From Ignavibacteria bacterium (GTDB lineage Bacteria > Bacteroidota > Ignavibacteria > Ignavibacteriales > Melioribacteraceae): DNA of 12,430 bases. The notes beneath the pieces were generated by a model that did no database searches, had not been told where the DNA came from, and saw only the letters and a program-made list of their open reading frames with translations. A program made the translations under genes and the position numbers. Positions within the stretch are counted from its first letter, which is position 1. The number at the start of each line of letters is the position of its first letter. Location: positions 1-12,430 of the forward strand of contig DAIEQT010000470.1 in NCBI GenBank assembly GCA_027347545.1, read 5' to 3'. Below, in pieces: positions 1-7,039 of this stretch.

Positions 1-951
1 GTTTCATTTTTTCTAATTCATCTCTTTTGCATTCAAGTAATTGCCCAGCAACAAAAATATGGCTTGGTAATTCATGGCGGCGCCGGTACAATTCTAAAGA
101 AAAACATGTCGCCGGAAAAAGAAGCCGCATACACAGAAAAACTTACCGAGGCTCTTTCCACCGGTTACAAAATTCTTGATTCCGGCGGAACATCACTCGA
201 TGCGGTTAATGCAGTAATAAATATTATGGAAGACTCGCCATTGTTTAATGCGGGCAAAGGAGCAGTACTTACAGAAAAAGGGGAAGCCGAACTTGATGCG
301 TCAATAATGGATGGAAAAACTTTAGCGGCTGGTGCTGTTGCCGGAGGTAAGCACATCAAAAATCCAATTAATCTTGCGCGGTTGGTAATGGAAAAATCTC
401 CTCACGTTATGATGATTGGCGATGGCGCGGAAGAATTTGCAAAGCAAAACAATTACGAACTTGTTGATAACAAATATTTCATAACGGAAGAACGCTGGCA
501 GCAATACCAAAAAATGAAAGAAGCACAAGATCAAAAACATGGAACTGTTGGATGTGTTGCGCTTGATAAAAACGGAAACTTAGCTGCGGGTACTTCTACC
601 GGCGGAATGATGATGAAAAAATTTGGACGTGTAGGCGATGCGCCAATAATTGGAGCGGGAACTTACGCCAACAACAACACTTGCGCTGTTTCCGCAACAG
701 GGCACGGCGAATATTTTATCCGTCTCGGCGTAGCGCGAGATATTTCTTCCTTAATGGAATACAAAAATTATTCACTTCAACAAGCTGCAGATGAAGTGAT
801 TAATGTTAAGCTTACAAAAATGGGTGGAACCGGCGGTGTAATTGCTATTGATAAAAATGGAAACATAACCATGCCGTTTAATACTGAAGGAATGTACCGA
901 GGATACTTTCTGAACGGTTCCGGGCCGGTTGTAAAAATTTACAAAGATTAA
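1..951 (+). CDS. Exported isoaspartyl peptidase / plant-type L-asparaginase (5' partial)
   Basis: An N-terminal-nucleophile hydrolase that should self-cleave and then release aspartate from isoaspartyl dipeptides and/or asparagine. The frame is open to base 1. The readable N-terminus is a hydrophobic stretch (FFLIHLFCIQVIA) followed by QQQKYGLVIHGGAG, so this is the end of a signal peptide with likely cleavage after VIA, and the real start lies left of the window. The TTG at 64 sits inside the conserved LVIHGGAG strand and cannot be the start. Family hallmarks are the glycine loop NAGKGAVLTEKG, the nucleophile in HGTVGCVA (Thr codon 544-546, residue 182 of the readable part), GRVGDAPIIGAGTYA (Arg and Asp for the substrate alpha groups) and SATGHGE. 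The C-terminus is complete. Family membership is near certain; the preference between isoaspartyl peptides and asparagine cannot be read. A periplasmic location is inferred from the signal peptide. Confidence 0.93.
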   Translation, partial: VSFFLIHLFCIQVIAQQQKYGLVIHGGAGTILKKNMSPEKEAAYTEKLTEALSTGYKILDSGGTSLDAVNAVINIMEDSPLFNAGKGAVLTEKGEAELDASIMDGKTLAAGAVAGGKHIKNPINLARLVMEKSPHVMMIGDGAEEFAKQNNYELVDNKYFITEERWQQYQKMKEAQDQKHGTVGCVALDKNGNLAAGTSTGGMMMKKFGRVGDAPIIGAGTYANNNTCAVSATGHGEYFIRLGVARDISSLMEYKNYSLQQAADEVINVKLTKMGGTGGVIAIDKNGNITMPFNTEGMYRGYFLNGSGPVVKIYKD

Positions 952-979
952 TTAGCGGGGGTTGTTAACCACAACTAAT

Positions 980-984
980 AGGAG
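980..984 (+). promoter_or_regulatory. Ribosome binding site fixing the start at 992
   Basis: AGGAG lies 7 bases before the ATG at 992. It favours this start over an in-frame TTG at 962, which would add ten polar residues before the first membrane helix. Confidence 0.7.
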
Positions 985-991
985 TGATTTA

Positions 992-1399
992 ATGACCTTA
1001 GTAAATTATTTAGCCGTACTTGTTTGTGCAATCATAGCAATGGGAATCAGCTATTTTTGGTATAGTCCATTCTTGCTTGGCAAAATGTGGCTGGACTCAA
1101 TGGAAAAATCCGAAGAGGAAATACGAAAAGATTTTAAGCCGCTAAAAACTTATGGAATATCTTTTATCAGTTATCTGGTAATCGCATATTCAATTGCGCG
1201 AATGATGATTTACGTTAATGCAACAACTGTTTCTGAAGGAATGCGTCTTGGCTTCTTATGCTGGTTCGGATTTACCGCAACTACAATGACAATAAATGCA
1301 CTTCTTGAAGGAAAATCTTTACGTCTGGTTCTGGTAGATGGCGGGTATCATCTAATTGTTTTCTTGATTTACGGTGTTATACTTGGTGCGTGGCAATAA
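992..1399 (+). CDS. DUF1761-like four-helix membrane protein
   Basis: A 135-residue inner-membrane protein of unknown function. It starts MTLVNYLAVLV and has four predicted membrane helices at roughly residues 4-24, 53-75, 84-104 and 113-134. A WYSP motif (residues 23-26) stands at the end of helix 1, followed by an LLGKMW segment and a charged cytoplasmic or periplasmic loop (about 36-52). The helix 1, WYSP, GKxW layout and the length match the DUF1761 family as I know it. The ATG at 992 was chosen because of the good AGGAG site just upstream. It lies 40 bases after the asparaginase and 23 before the HAD gene, so it is probably in the same transcript. No catalytic residues are evident, and no function should be inferred from the neighbours. 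Confidence 0.78.
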   Translation: MTLVNYLAVLVCAIIAMGISYFWYSPFLLGKMWLDSMEKSEEEIRKDFKPLKTYGISFISYLVIAYSIARMMIYVNATTVSEGMRLGFLCWFGFTATTMTINALLEGKSLRLVLVDGGYHLIVFLIYGVILGAWQ

Positions 1400-1422
1400 C
1401 TCTAAAAACAAATTTATAGAAC

Positions 1423-2070
1423 ATGAATACTGCTCTTGTAGTTTTTGATTTTGACGGAACTTTAGTTTCTTCTCACGAGACTATTTACAAAACGACCGTG
1501 CACGCATTGGGCGAAGTCGGTGTAGCGGCGGAGATGCCGGAAGAAAAATTCTATCAAATGATCGGATGGCATTTCGAAGATATCTTTCGCGAGTTTGGTT
1601 TCTCCGTTCCAGATTTTGAAGCGTTCATAAAGATTTATAAGTCGCACTATTTTAGCCATCTCGATTCTTCTTTTGTTTATTCCGGCGTAGAAGAAATCCT
1701 TTCATCGCTTAACGGAAACAAAATCAAAACGGCTTTGCTTACAACTAAAGGACAAGACCAGGCGGAGCTATTATTAAAACATTTTGGTTTGATAGACCAT
1801 TTCGATTATGTGATGGGGCGCCGTCCTGGAATTGCGCATAAGCCATCGCCGGAACCGCTTCTAAAGATTTGCGCTGATGTGAATGTAAAACCGGAAGACA
1901 CAATAATTGTTGGTGATACAGAAATGGATATTGTATGCGGCAGAGAAGCCAAATCAAAAACTTGCGCTGTTACATATGGTTACAGAACCAGAGAGTTCCT
2001 GCAAAAACAATTGCCCGATTTTTTGATTGACAAAATTGAAGACTTGGAGTATATAGTTACTGGAATGTAA
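1423..2070 (+). CDS. HAD-superfamily phosphatase (phosphoglycolate phosphatase/PpaX-like)
   Basis: A cytosolic haloacid-dehalogenase-type phosphatase of 215 residues. All four HAD motifs are present: motif I DFDGT with nucleophile Asp9 and acid/base Asp11, motif II in LLTTKG (Thr107/108), motif III Lys140 in HKPSPEP, and motif IV GDTEMD with Asp165 and Asp169 for Mg2+. The insert between motifs I and II (about residues 16-85) is helical, which indicates a C1-type cap as in phosphoglycolate phosphatase, pyrophosphatase PpaX and beta-phosphoglucomutase. HKPxPxP plus GDTxxD fits the Gph/PpaX branch, but the substrate cannot be assigned; small phosphate esters or pyrophosphate are typical of the branch. 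The start is the first ATG of the frame, without a clear Shine-Dalgarno. It is spaced 23 and 21 bases from its neighbours, so co-transcription is likely. Confidence 0.9.
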   Translation: MNTALVVFDFDGTLVSSHETIYKTTVHALGEVGVAAEMPEEKFYQMIGWHFEDIFREFGFSVPDFEAFIKIYKSHYFSHLDSSFVYSGVEEILSSLNGNKIKTALLTTKGQDQAELLLKHFGLIDHFDYVMGRRPGIAHKPSPEPLLKICADVNVKPEDTIIVGDTEMDIVCGREAKSKTCAVTYGYRTREFLQKQLPDFLIDKIEDLEYIVTGM

Positions 2071-2091
2071 AATGATTAGGGAGAATGTGCT

Positions 2092-2850
2092 ATGGATAGG
2101 TCCGGAAAAGTTACAGTTAATGTCATTGGAGGAGTTGCTTCAATAAGTTTTTCTCATCCGCAAAGTAATTCTCTTCCAAGCAGACTTCTAAAAGAACTAA
2201 CTGAATCAATAAATAAACTCGCAGAAGATAAAAACGCCCACGTTATAATAATTAGAAGCGAAGGAGACAAATCCTTTTGTGCGGGAGCTTCGTTTGATGA
2301 ACTGCTTGAAATAAAAGATTACAAAACCGGCAAAGAGTTTTTTATGGGATTTGCCCGGCTGCTAAATGCGATGAGAAAGTGTCCTAAGTTCATCATTGCG
2401 CGGGTTCATGCAAAAGCAGTTGGCGGCGGAGTGGGAATTGCGGCTGCGGCAGATTATACAATAGCTTGCAACGAAGCCTCGGTTAGATTAAGCGAGCTGG
2501 CGCTTGGTTTGGGCCCATTTGTTGTCGGTCCGGCAGTAGAAAGGAAAATCGGCAAGACAAATTTTATTACCATGTCAATTGATGCCGAATGGCACGATGC
2601 GTTTTGGGCAAAGCAAGCCGGATTATTCACCAAAGTATTTGCCAACAAACACGATCTGGATGAAGCTATTTCTGTACTAGCAAAGAAAATTTCTTCTTGC
2701 AGCCCGGAGGCAATCTCTGCAATGAAAAAAGTTTTCTGGAGTGGAACAGAAAATTGGGATGAACTTCTGGAAGAGCGCGCGGAAATTAGCGGCAGATTAG
2801 TTTTAAGTGAATTCACAAAGAATTACATAAAGAATTTCAAAGGGAAATAA
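2092..2850 (+). CDS. Crotonase-fold protein (enoyl-CoA hydratase/isomerase family)
   Basis: A 252-residue member of the crotonase superfamily, acting on an acyl-CoA thioester in the cytosol. The oxyanion-hole segments are clear: FCAGASFDEL (residues 62-71) and AVGGGVGIAAAAD (109-121). In rat mitochondrial enoyl-CoA hydratase the two catalytic glutamates follow the GGG (GGGCE) and sit in the later PE-x-x-LG segment. Here the first aligns with Gly115 and only the second is kept (Glu135 in SELALGLGP). Family members with a single glutamate include isomerases and other non-hydratase activities, so the reaction is left open. The ATG follows AGGGAGA (2078-2084) at good spacing. No thiolase, acyl-CoA dehydrogenase or ligase gene lies in the window, so the pathway is unknown. 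The 252-residue length is normal for the family. Confidence 0.88.
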   Translation: MDRSGKVTVNVIGGVASISFSHPQSNSLPSRLLKELTESINKLAEDKNAHVIIIRSEGDKSFCAGASFDELLEIKDYKTGKEFFMGFARLLNAMRKCPKFIIARVHAKAVGGGVGIAAAADYTIACNEASVRLSELALGLGPFVVGPAVERKIGKTNFITMSIDAEWHDAFWAKQAGLFTKVFANKHDLDEAISVLAKKISSCSPEAISAMKKVFWSGTENWDELLEERAEISGRLVLSEFTKNYIKNFKGK

Positions 2851-2920
2851 CTCACCAATTTATTAGCTTCTTAACTAAGTCGAGATTCCATATTTTTCGA
2901 CAAAATAAGTATCGGGAAAA

Positions 2921-3268
2921 ATGGATTTTACTAAACTTCGTTATCATCATCTTGGCATTCCAACAAAAGAAAAACATGAAGGAGAAGTTTATCTCGAAGA
3001 ATTTAAAGTGTATGTAGCAGGGTATGATACAAGTCCATACAAAATAGAATGGATGCGGTACGAAGATGATTCGCCGGTAAACAAACTTGTGCAGTCGGTT
3101 CCCCACATTGCCTTTGAAGTTGATGATTTAGAGGAGGCAATAAAGGGGAAAGAAATTCTTATTTATCCAAACAGTCCGTCAGACGGAGTAATTGTTGCCT
3201 TTATAGTTGATAATGGTGCGCCTATCGAATTCCTTCAAATAAAAAAAACTACTAATGCCGAAAAGTGA
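2921..3268 (+). CDS. VOC-family (glyoxalase-fold) protein
   Basis: A 115-residue single-domain vicinal-oxygen-chelate protein. It opens with YHHLGIPT, the usual first strand with a metal-binding His (His10). It continues with KIEWMRYE (Glu43), PHIAFEVDDLEEAI (His62 followed by the typical VDDL helix) and APIEFLQI (Glu103). His10, Glu43, His62 and Glu103 make a plausible two-repeat metal site, so the fold is likely catalytically competent. The HHLGI/PHIAFEV pattern resembles the methylmalonyl-CoA epimerase and glyoxalase branch, but the protein is shorter than most epimerases and the substrate is not readable. The start has a GGGAAAA just upstream. A 70-base gap separates it from the crotonase gene. 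Its last 14 bases overlap the next gene, which suggests translational coupling to the membrane protein. Confidence 0.82.
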   Translation: MDFTKLRYHHLGIPTKEKHEGEVYLEEFKVYVAGYDTSPYKIEWMRYEDDSPVNKLVQSVPHIAFEVDDLEEAIKGKEILIYPNSPSDGVIVAFIVDNGAPIEFLQIKKTTNAEK

Positions 3269-4754
3269 TCTACATAATTTCTTGAACAAACGAGAATGGC
3301 TGCTTTTGTTAATTGTATTTCTTGTTTCCGCGGCAGTGCGTTTAAAAATAAATTACAGCACAGAATACATTGGGGGTGGAAATGGCGCGTTCTATTTAGT
3401 TCTAGTACGCAACATTCTCGAGCATGGCGAATTAGTTTATAGAGAATTCCCGCTAGTCTTCTGGCTGGAGGCAGCCATTGCATATATTCCTCTCAAACTA
3501 GGTTTGATGAATATAAACTCGGCAATAGATTTCTCTTCCCGCGTGTTCGATTCAATAATTCCAGCGCTCTCAATTCTACCAGCATATTTGTTAACTAAAA
3601 AGCTGTTAGGAGAAAACGTAAAACCACTTGCAGCAGTAATCATAGCTTCAACTTCTGTTTTGTATATTTCATTTTTTATGCTGGTCTCAGATTTTCAAAA
3701 AAACGCGCTTGGACTGCTTTGGCTCTTTTCATTGCTCTACTGGTTATTAAGATTTCATGAAGAGAAGTCGCTGAAAAATATTTGTTTTGCCGCATTATTT
3801 CTTTTTCTCACCGCAATTACACATTATGGCTGCATCGCTGTTGCAATAGCAATAGTAGCGTTTGATCTCTTGATTCGATACGCGTTAAAGTTTAGCTGGA
3901 AAAAAATGGCGATCGGGTTTGGCGCCATCATAACAGTGAACATATTAATCTATTTGGTTGTGTATTTTGTTAGTCCTTGGCGAGCCGAATCCTTGCTTGA
4001 AGCGCCATTGAAATTATTCAAAGACCCGGTTCTTTTTTCCATTCTTAAGAAAGAACCGGTTATATCTCCGATTGATTTGGTAACCATTGTACTTGTTAAC
4101 TCTGTTGCTTTGATTTCTCTTTATAAATTTATACGCAAATTCAAATCTCTAAACGAGAAACACCGTGGATTTGTTTTAACAATGATTTTGGTTTCACTAT
4201 TTCTGTCATCACCATTTCTGGGCTTAGAAGTTGCACAGAGATTATTTTTTATTTCATATTTAACTGCGCTTCCGCTAATAGCTTTTATTTACAAGGATCT
4301 GAATTCGGTTAGTCTTCGCAAAGCTGTAATTGGGTTTTTGTTTTTGGTTATAGCTGTTTCATCGTTGTTAAGTTTTGGCAGGCCAAATTACTCTAACATG
4401 AATAGAACTTTGTATGCGGAAATGACAAAATTGCAAAATATTTTACCCGAAGAAGAAAAAACTCTTATTGTAGCTAGACACGGAATGGAGTTTTGGTCAT
4501 CATGGATTTTTAGAAACATGGCGGTTCGCCAGGAAGAATTAGGTGAAAGCTATTGGCGCTGGTACAACAAAGTTTATTTCTTAATTCAGAAAAAAGATAA
4601 ATCTCCGTTTGGACCGGCGGGATTGTTTGGAAAACCATTTCCCGAACCCGCAATTCCGCCAAAGAGCGAGCTCGTTTACGAAAACGAGTATTTTGTTATA
4701 TACAAATCCATGGAACCGCCGAAAGACTTTTCAATATTTAATAAGAGACGCTGA
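3255..4754 (+). CDS. GT-C-like polytopic membrane protein (PMT/ArnT-like), altered acidic motif
   Basis: A 499-residue inner-membrane protein with about ten or more hydrophobic helices (first at residues 15-29) and a C-terminal soluble part of roughly 110 residues from about 385. After helix 1 comes GGGNGAFYLVLVRNILEHGE and then REFPLVFWLEAAI (64-76). This layout matches the first extracytoplasmic loop of PMT/ArnT-type GT-C enzymes, which transfer sugars from lipid carriers. Later features are SRVFDSIIPALSILPAY and a FLTAITHYG helix, also common in that class. The loop normally carries an acidic pair (D-E before A-Y-Y); here the aligned residues read Asn43-Gly44, so activity is uncertain. It overlaps the VOC gene by 14 bases and shares one base with the beta-lactamase start. 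It could instead be a non-enzymatic relative. The general class is inferred from pattern rather than strong motif identity. Confidence 0.62.
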   Translation: MPKSDLHNFLNKREWLLLLIVFLVSAAVRLKINYSTEYIGGGNGAFYLVLVRNILEHGELVYREFPLVFWLEAAIAYIPLKLGLMNINSAIDFSSRVFDSIIPALSILPAYLLTKKLLGENVKPLAAVIIASTSVLYISFFMLVSDFQKNALGLLWLFSLLYWLLRFHEEKSLKNICFAALFLFLTAITHYGCIAVAIAIVAFDLLIRYALKFSWKKMAIGFGAIITVNILIYLVVYFVSPWRAESLLEAPLKLFKDPVLFSILKKEPVISPIDLVTIVLVNSVALISLYKFIRKFKSLNEKHRGFVLTMILVSLFLSSPFLGLEVAQRLFFISYLTALPLIAFIYKDLNSVSLRKAVIGFLFLVIAVSSLLSFGRPNYSNMNRTLYAEMTKLQNILPEEEKTLIVARHGMEFWSSWIFRNMAVRQEELGESYWRWYNKVYFLIQKKDKSPFGPAGLFGKPFPEPAIPPKSELVYENEYFVIYKSMEPPKDFSIFNKRR

Positions 4755-5536
4755 TGAGAAAATTAATTTTCTTTATATCAATTTTCTTTGCTTTAACAGT
4801 AAAAGCACAAACATGGGATTCGTTAAAAGTGGCACAGATTTTTGGAAAGAATGTTGGAACGATGGTAATCTATGATAAAGCAAAAGAAAAGTATTATAGA
4901 TACAATCAGCCGCGCGCCGCAGAACGGTTTACGCCCGCATCTACGTTTAAGATTCCAAACTCGTTGTTTGGTTTAGAATCCGGCGCGATTACTGATGAAA
5001 ACCACTTACTAAAATGGGACGGTGTAAAGAGATGGAGAAAAGAATGGAACCGTGACAATACTCTTGCAACTGCAATCAAATATTCGGTTGTTTGGTACTA
5101 TCAAGAATTGGCAAGATTGGTTGGAAAAGAAAAATCGGAAAAGTATCTGAAAGACATTGGCTACGGAAATTGCAGAGTTGGCGATAAAATAGATTTTTAC
5201 TGGCTGGATAACTCGCTAAAAATTTCAGCAGAAGAACAGATAGCATTTCTAAAACGTTTTTATGATTACAAACTTCCGTTTTCGAAAAGAAGCGTAGATA
5301 TAGTTAAGAAAATAATGCCGGAAGAAAAGTATAAAAATTCTGTTATGAGATTTAAGACCGGTACAGGAAACAAAGAAGATGAAACATGGCTGGCCTGGCT
5401 GGTTGGCTATGTAGAGAAAAAAGGAAATATTTATTTCTTTGCGTTTAATGTTGAAGCGCCAACTTTCGAAAAAGCCGATAAACTGCGGAACGAAATTTCT
5501 CGTAATGTTTTGAAGCAAACAAAAATTCTAAATTAA
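4754..5536 (+). CDS. Class D (OXA-type) beta-lactamase, exported
   Basis: A 260-residue periplasmic serine hydrolase of the class D beta-lactamase family. The signal peptide MRKLIFFISIFFALTVKA is followed by QTWDS, with cleavage expected after Ala18. All class D signatures are in place: S-T-F-K at 63-66 (nucleophile Ser63, Lys66 as the carboxylated base), S-V-V at 111-113, Y-G-N at 137-139, Trp150 in FYWLDNSLKIS (the residue that stabilises the carboxylated lysine), and K-T-G at 201-203 followed by a WLAWLVGYV strand. The length is normal and nothing is missing, so it is probably an active penicillin-hydrolysing enzyme; the spectrum cannot be read. It shares one base with the upstream membrane-protein gene (TGATG), so translation is likely coupled. 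Base composition looks like the neighbours and there is no mobile element nearby, which argues for a resident rather than newly acquired gene. Confidence 0.93.
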   Translation: MRKLIFFISIFFALTVKAQTWDSLKVAQIFGKNVGTMVIYDKAKEKYYRYNQPRAAERFTPASTFKIPNSLFGLESGAITDENHLLKWDGVKRWRKEWNRDNTLATAIKYSVVWYYQELARLVGKEKSEKYLKDIGYGNCRVGDKIDFYWLDNSLKISAEEQIAFLKRFYDYKLPFSKRSVDIVKKIMPEEKYKNSVMRFKTGTGNKEDETWLAWLVGYVEKKGNIYFFAFNVEAPTFEKADKLRNEISRNVLKQTKILN

Positions 5537-5555
5537 TTGCCAGCACGGAAAGGTT

Positions 5556-6356
5556 ATGAAACAATTAAGTGAAATATTTATTTACCCCATAAAATCGCTT
5601 GGTGGAATTTCTGTAAGAGAAGCAGATGTAACCGACCGCGGATTAAAATACGACCGTCGCTGGATGTTAATTGATTCGAGTGGAATGTTTTTAACGCAGC
5701 GCACCCATCCTCAAATGGCATTAATTAAGGTTGATGTTTCCAAAGACACATTGTTCTTCAGAAATATTAAGAATACAGATCAGTTTAGTGTTGGGATAAA
5801 TGAAACAACCGGTAAGAAAATAAACTCAACAGTTTGGGATGATCAAGTTGAGCTTCTGCAAGTAAACACAATTGCCGATGAATGGTTTAGCCAGAATTTG
5901 AACACAAGATGTAAACTTGTGTTTATGCCGGAAGAAACTAAAAGATTGGTTGATAAATCATATGCGCATAACGATGAAATAACGAGCTTGTCGGACGGCT
6001 ATCCGTCTTTGATAATTGGTCAATCTTCGCTTGATGATCTCAATTCGAAATTAGTGAAGAAAATTCCAATGAACCGCTTCCGGCCGAATTTAGTTTTTAC
6101 CGGCGGCACTCCTTTCGAAGAAGACACAATGAATAAGTTTTTCATAAGCGGAATAACATTCTACGGTCTAAAACCTTGCGGCAGATGTGTTGTAACTACT
6201 ATTGATCAAAACACGGCGCAAAAAAGTGAAGAACCGCTTAAGACTCTTGCATCTTACAGAACTTTCGGCAACAAAGTTAACTTCGGAATGAATTTGCTTC
6301 ACGAAGGAAGCGGAATGTTAAAAATTGATGATGAGATAATTACAGTAGAGAAATAA
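5556..6356 (+). CDS. MOSC-domain protein, mARC/YcbX-like molybdenum-cofactor enzyme
   Basis: A 266-residue cytosolic protein with the two-part build of the mARC/YcbX family. The N-terminal beta-barrel begins IFIYPIKSLGG (7-17), followed by GLKYDRRWMLID (29-40). The MOSC domain carries SDGYPSLII (146-154), NRFRPN (173-178), KPCGRCVVTTID (206-217), EPLKTLASYR and the closing FGMNLL. One cysteine of the CGRC pair (Cys208/Cys211) should be the molybdenum ligand. Family members reduce N-hydroxylated compounds using an external electron donor. The C-terminal 2Fe-2S ferredoxin domain of E. coli YcbX is absent, so a separate electron carrier would be needed, and none is in this window. The start follows GGAAAGG (5547-5553), only two bases before the ATG. 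The stop abuts the next ATG (TAAATG). Confidence 0.9.
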   Translation: MKQLSEIFIYPIKSLGGISVREADVTDRGLKYDRRWMLIDSSGMFLTQRTHPQMALIKVDVSKDTLFFRNIKNTDQFSVGINETTGKKINSTVWDDQVELLQVNTIADEWFSQNLNTRCKLVFMPEETKRLVDKSYAHNDEITSLSDGYPSLIIGQSSLDDLNSKLVKKIPMNRFRPNLVFTGGTPFEEDTMNKFFISGITFYGLKPCGRCVVTTIDQNTAQKSEEPLKTLASYRTFGNKVNFGMNLLHEGSGMLKIDDEIITVEK

Positions 6357-6881
6357 ATGCTTACCATTTATGATTTACTAAAAGGAAACGATCTTCGATC
6401 TATCGGCAAATCAAACGAAGTAGTTGATCTTGTTACAAGCGATCCAGCATTATTTGAGGAAGTATTCAATGGCATTTTTCACGAAGATAAAGTAATTCGT
6501 GCGCGCTGTGCTGATGCGGTAGAAAAAGTTTCGCGTAAGTTCCCGGAGTATATTCAGAAAAGAAAGAGTGTGATTCTTAAAAATCTCAAAGCGTATAATC
6601 AAAAAGAAGTAATATGGCACATCGCTTCGATGCTTGGGGTTTTAAAACTCACGCCAAAAGAAAATAAAACCGTTACAGAACAACTTTACAAATGGCTCGA
6701 ATCATCCGACAGCATAATAGTAAAAGTAATGTGTATGCAAACACTTTCAGACTTTGCAATGCGGAACAAAAAACTGATTAAAAGTGTCCGCGATGAAATT
6801 GAAAGACAAATGATAACCGGCGCGCCGGCAATAAAGGCAAGGGGAAGACATATTCTAAAAACCTTTGAAAAAGCCAACTGA
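6357..6881 (+). CDS. Small HEAT-repeat-like helical protein
   Basis: A 174-residue, probably cytosolic, all-helical protein. Pairs of amphipathic helices recur about every 35 residues: about 30-64 (DPALFEEVFNGIFHEDKVIRARCADAVEKV), 67-100 (with EVIWHIASMLGVL), 105-135 (with VKVMCMQTLSDFA) and 140-172 (with AIKARGRHILKTF). The motif D-x-V-I-R-x-R-x-A-D-A-x-E-K-V is typical of HEAT repeats, so the likely role is a binding scaffold rather than an enzyme. It begins directly after the MOSC stop codon, so translation is probably coupled and the two products may be linked in function, though nothing in the sequence shows how. The start ATG is forced by the MOSC stop just upstream. It ends the tight run of + strand genes; the next gene is 158 bases away. 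No signal peptide. Confidence 0.7.
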   Translation: MLTIYDLLKGNDLRSIGKSNEVVDLVTSDPALFEEVFNGIFHEDKVIRARCADAVEKVSRKFPEYIQKRKSVILKNLKAYNQKEVIWHIASMLGVLKLTPKENKTVTEQLYKWLESSDSIIVKVMCMQTLSDFAMRNKKLIKSVRDEIERQMITGAPAIKARGRHILKTFEKAN

Positions 6882-7039
6882 AACTAAGATTTACACAAAT
6901 AGCGGCACAAAATATGAATCGCTATTAAGGCAAAATTCATTTAAATTTCAGTAGTAGAAAAGCATTGTTATGGTAACTTCCGTGGGAGAGATAAGAAAAC
7001 AAGTTTCATTTTCTAATCACTCAAAAAGCGGGGTGCGTT

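Noticed and set aside
961..975. GTTGT-TAACC-ACAAC hairpin just before the DUF1761 ribosome site
   Set aside because: Five base pairs only, with no T-run; it may slightly affect translation but I cannot support it as an element.
2879..2901. GTCGA / TCGAC inverted repeat in the 70-base gap before the first VOC gene
   Set aside because: Five-base stem with a 13-base loop; within chance expectation for this window.
2852..3106. An 84-codon frame on the - strand over the first VOC gene
   Set aside because: It overlaps a VOC gene whose + strand frame has recognisable family motifs; the antisense product is aromatic-rich with no pattern.
4609..4875. An 88-codon + strand frame spanning the GT-C/beta-lactamase junction
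   Set aside because: It lies in a different frame over two well-supported genes and has no motif or ribosome site of its own.
6898..6926. Inverted repeat AATAGCG / CGCTATT after the HEAT-like gene, considered as a terminator
   Set aside because: The stem is only 7 bases with a 15-base loop and no T-run follows. A second overlapping 6-base repeat (6914-6940) suggests chance pairing in AT-rich sequence.
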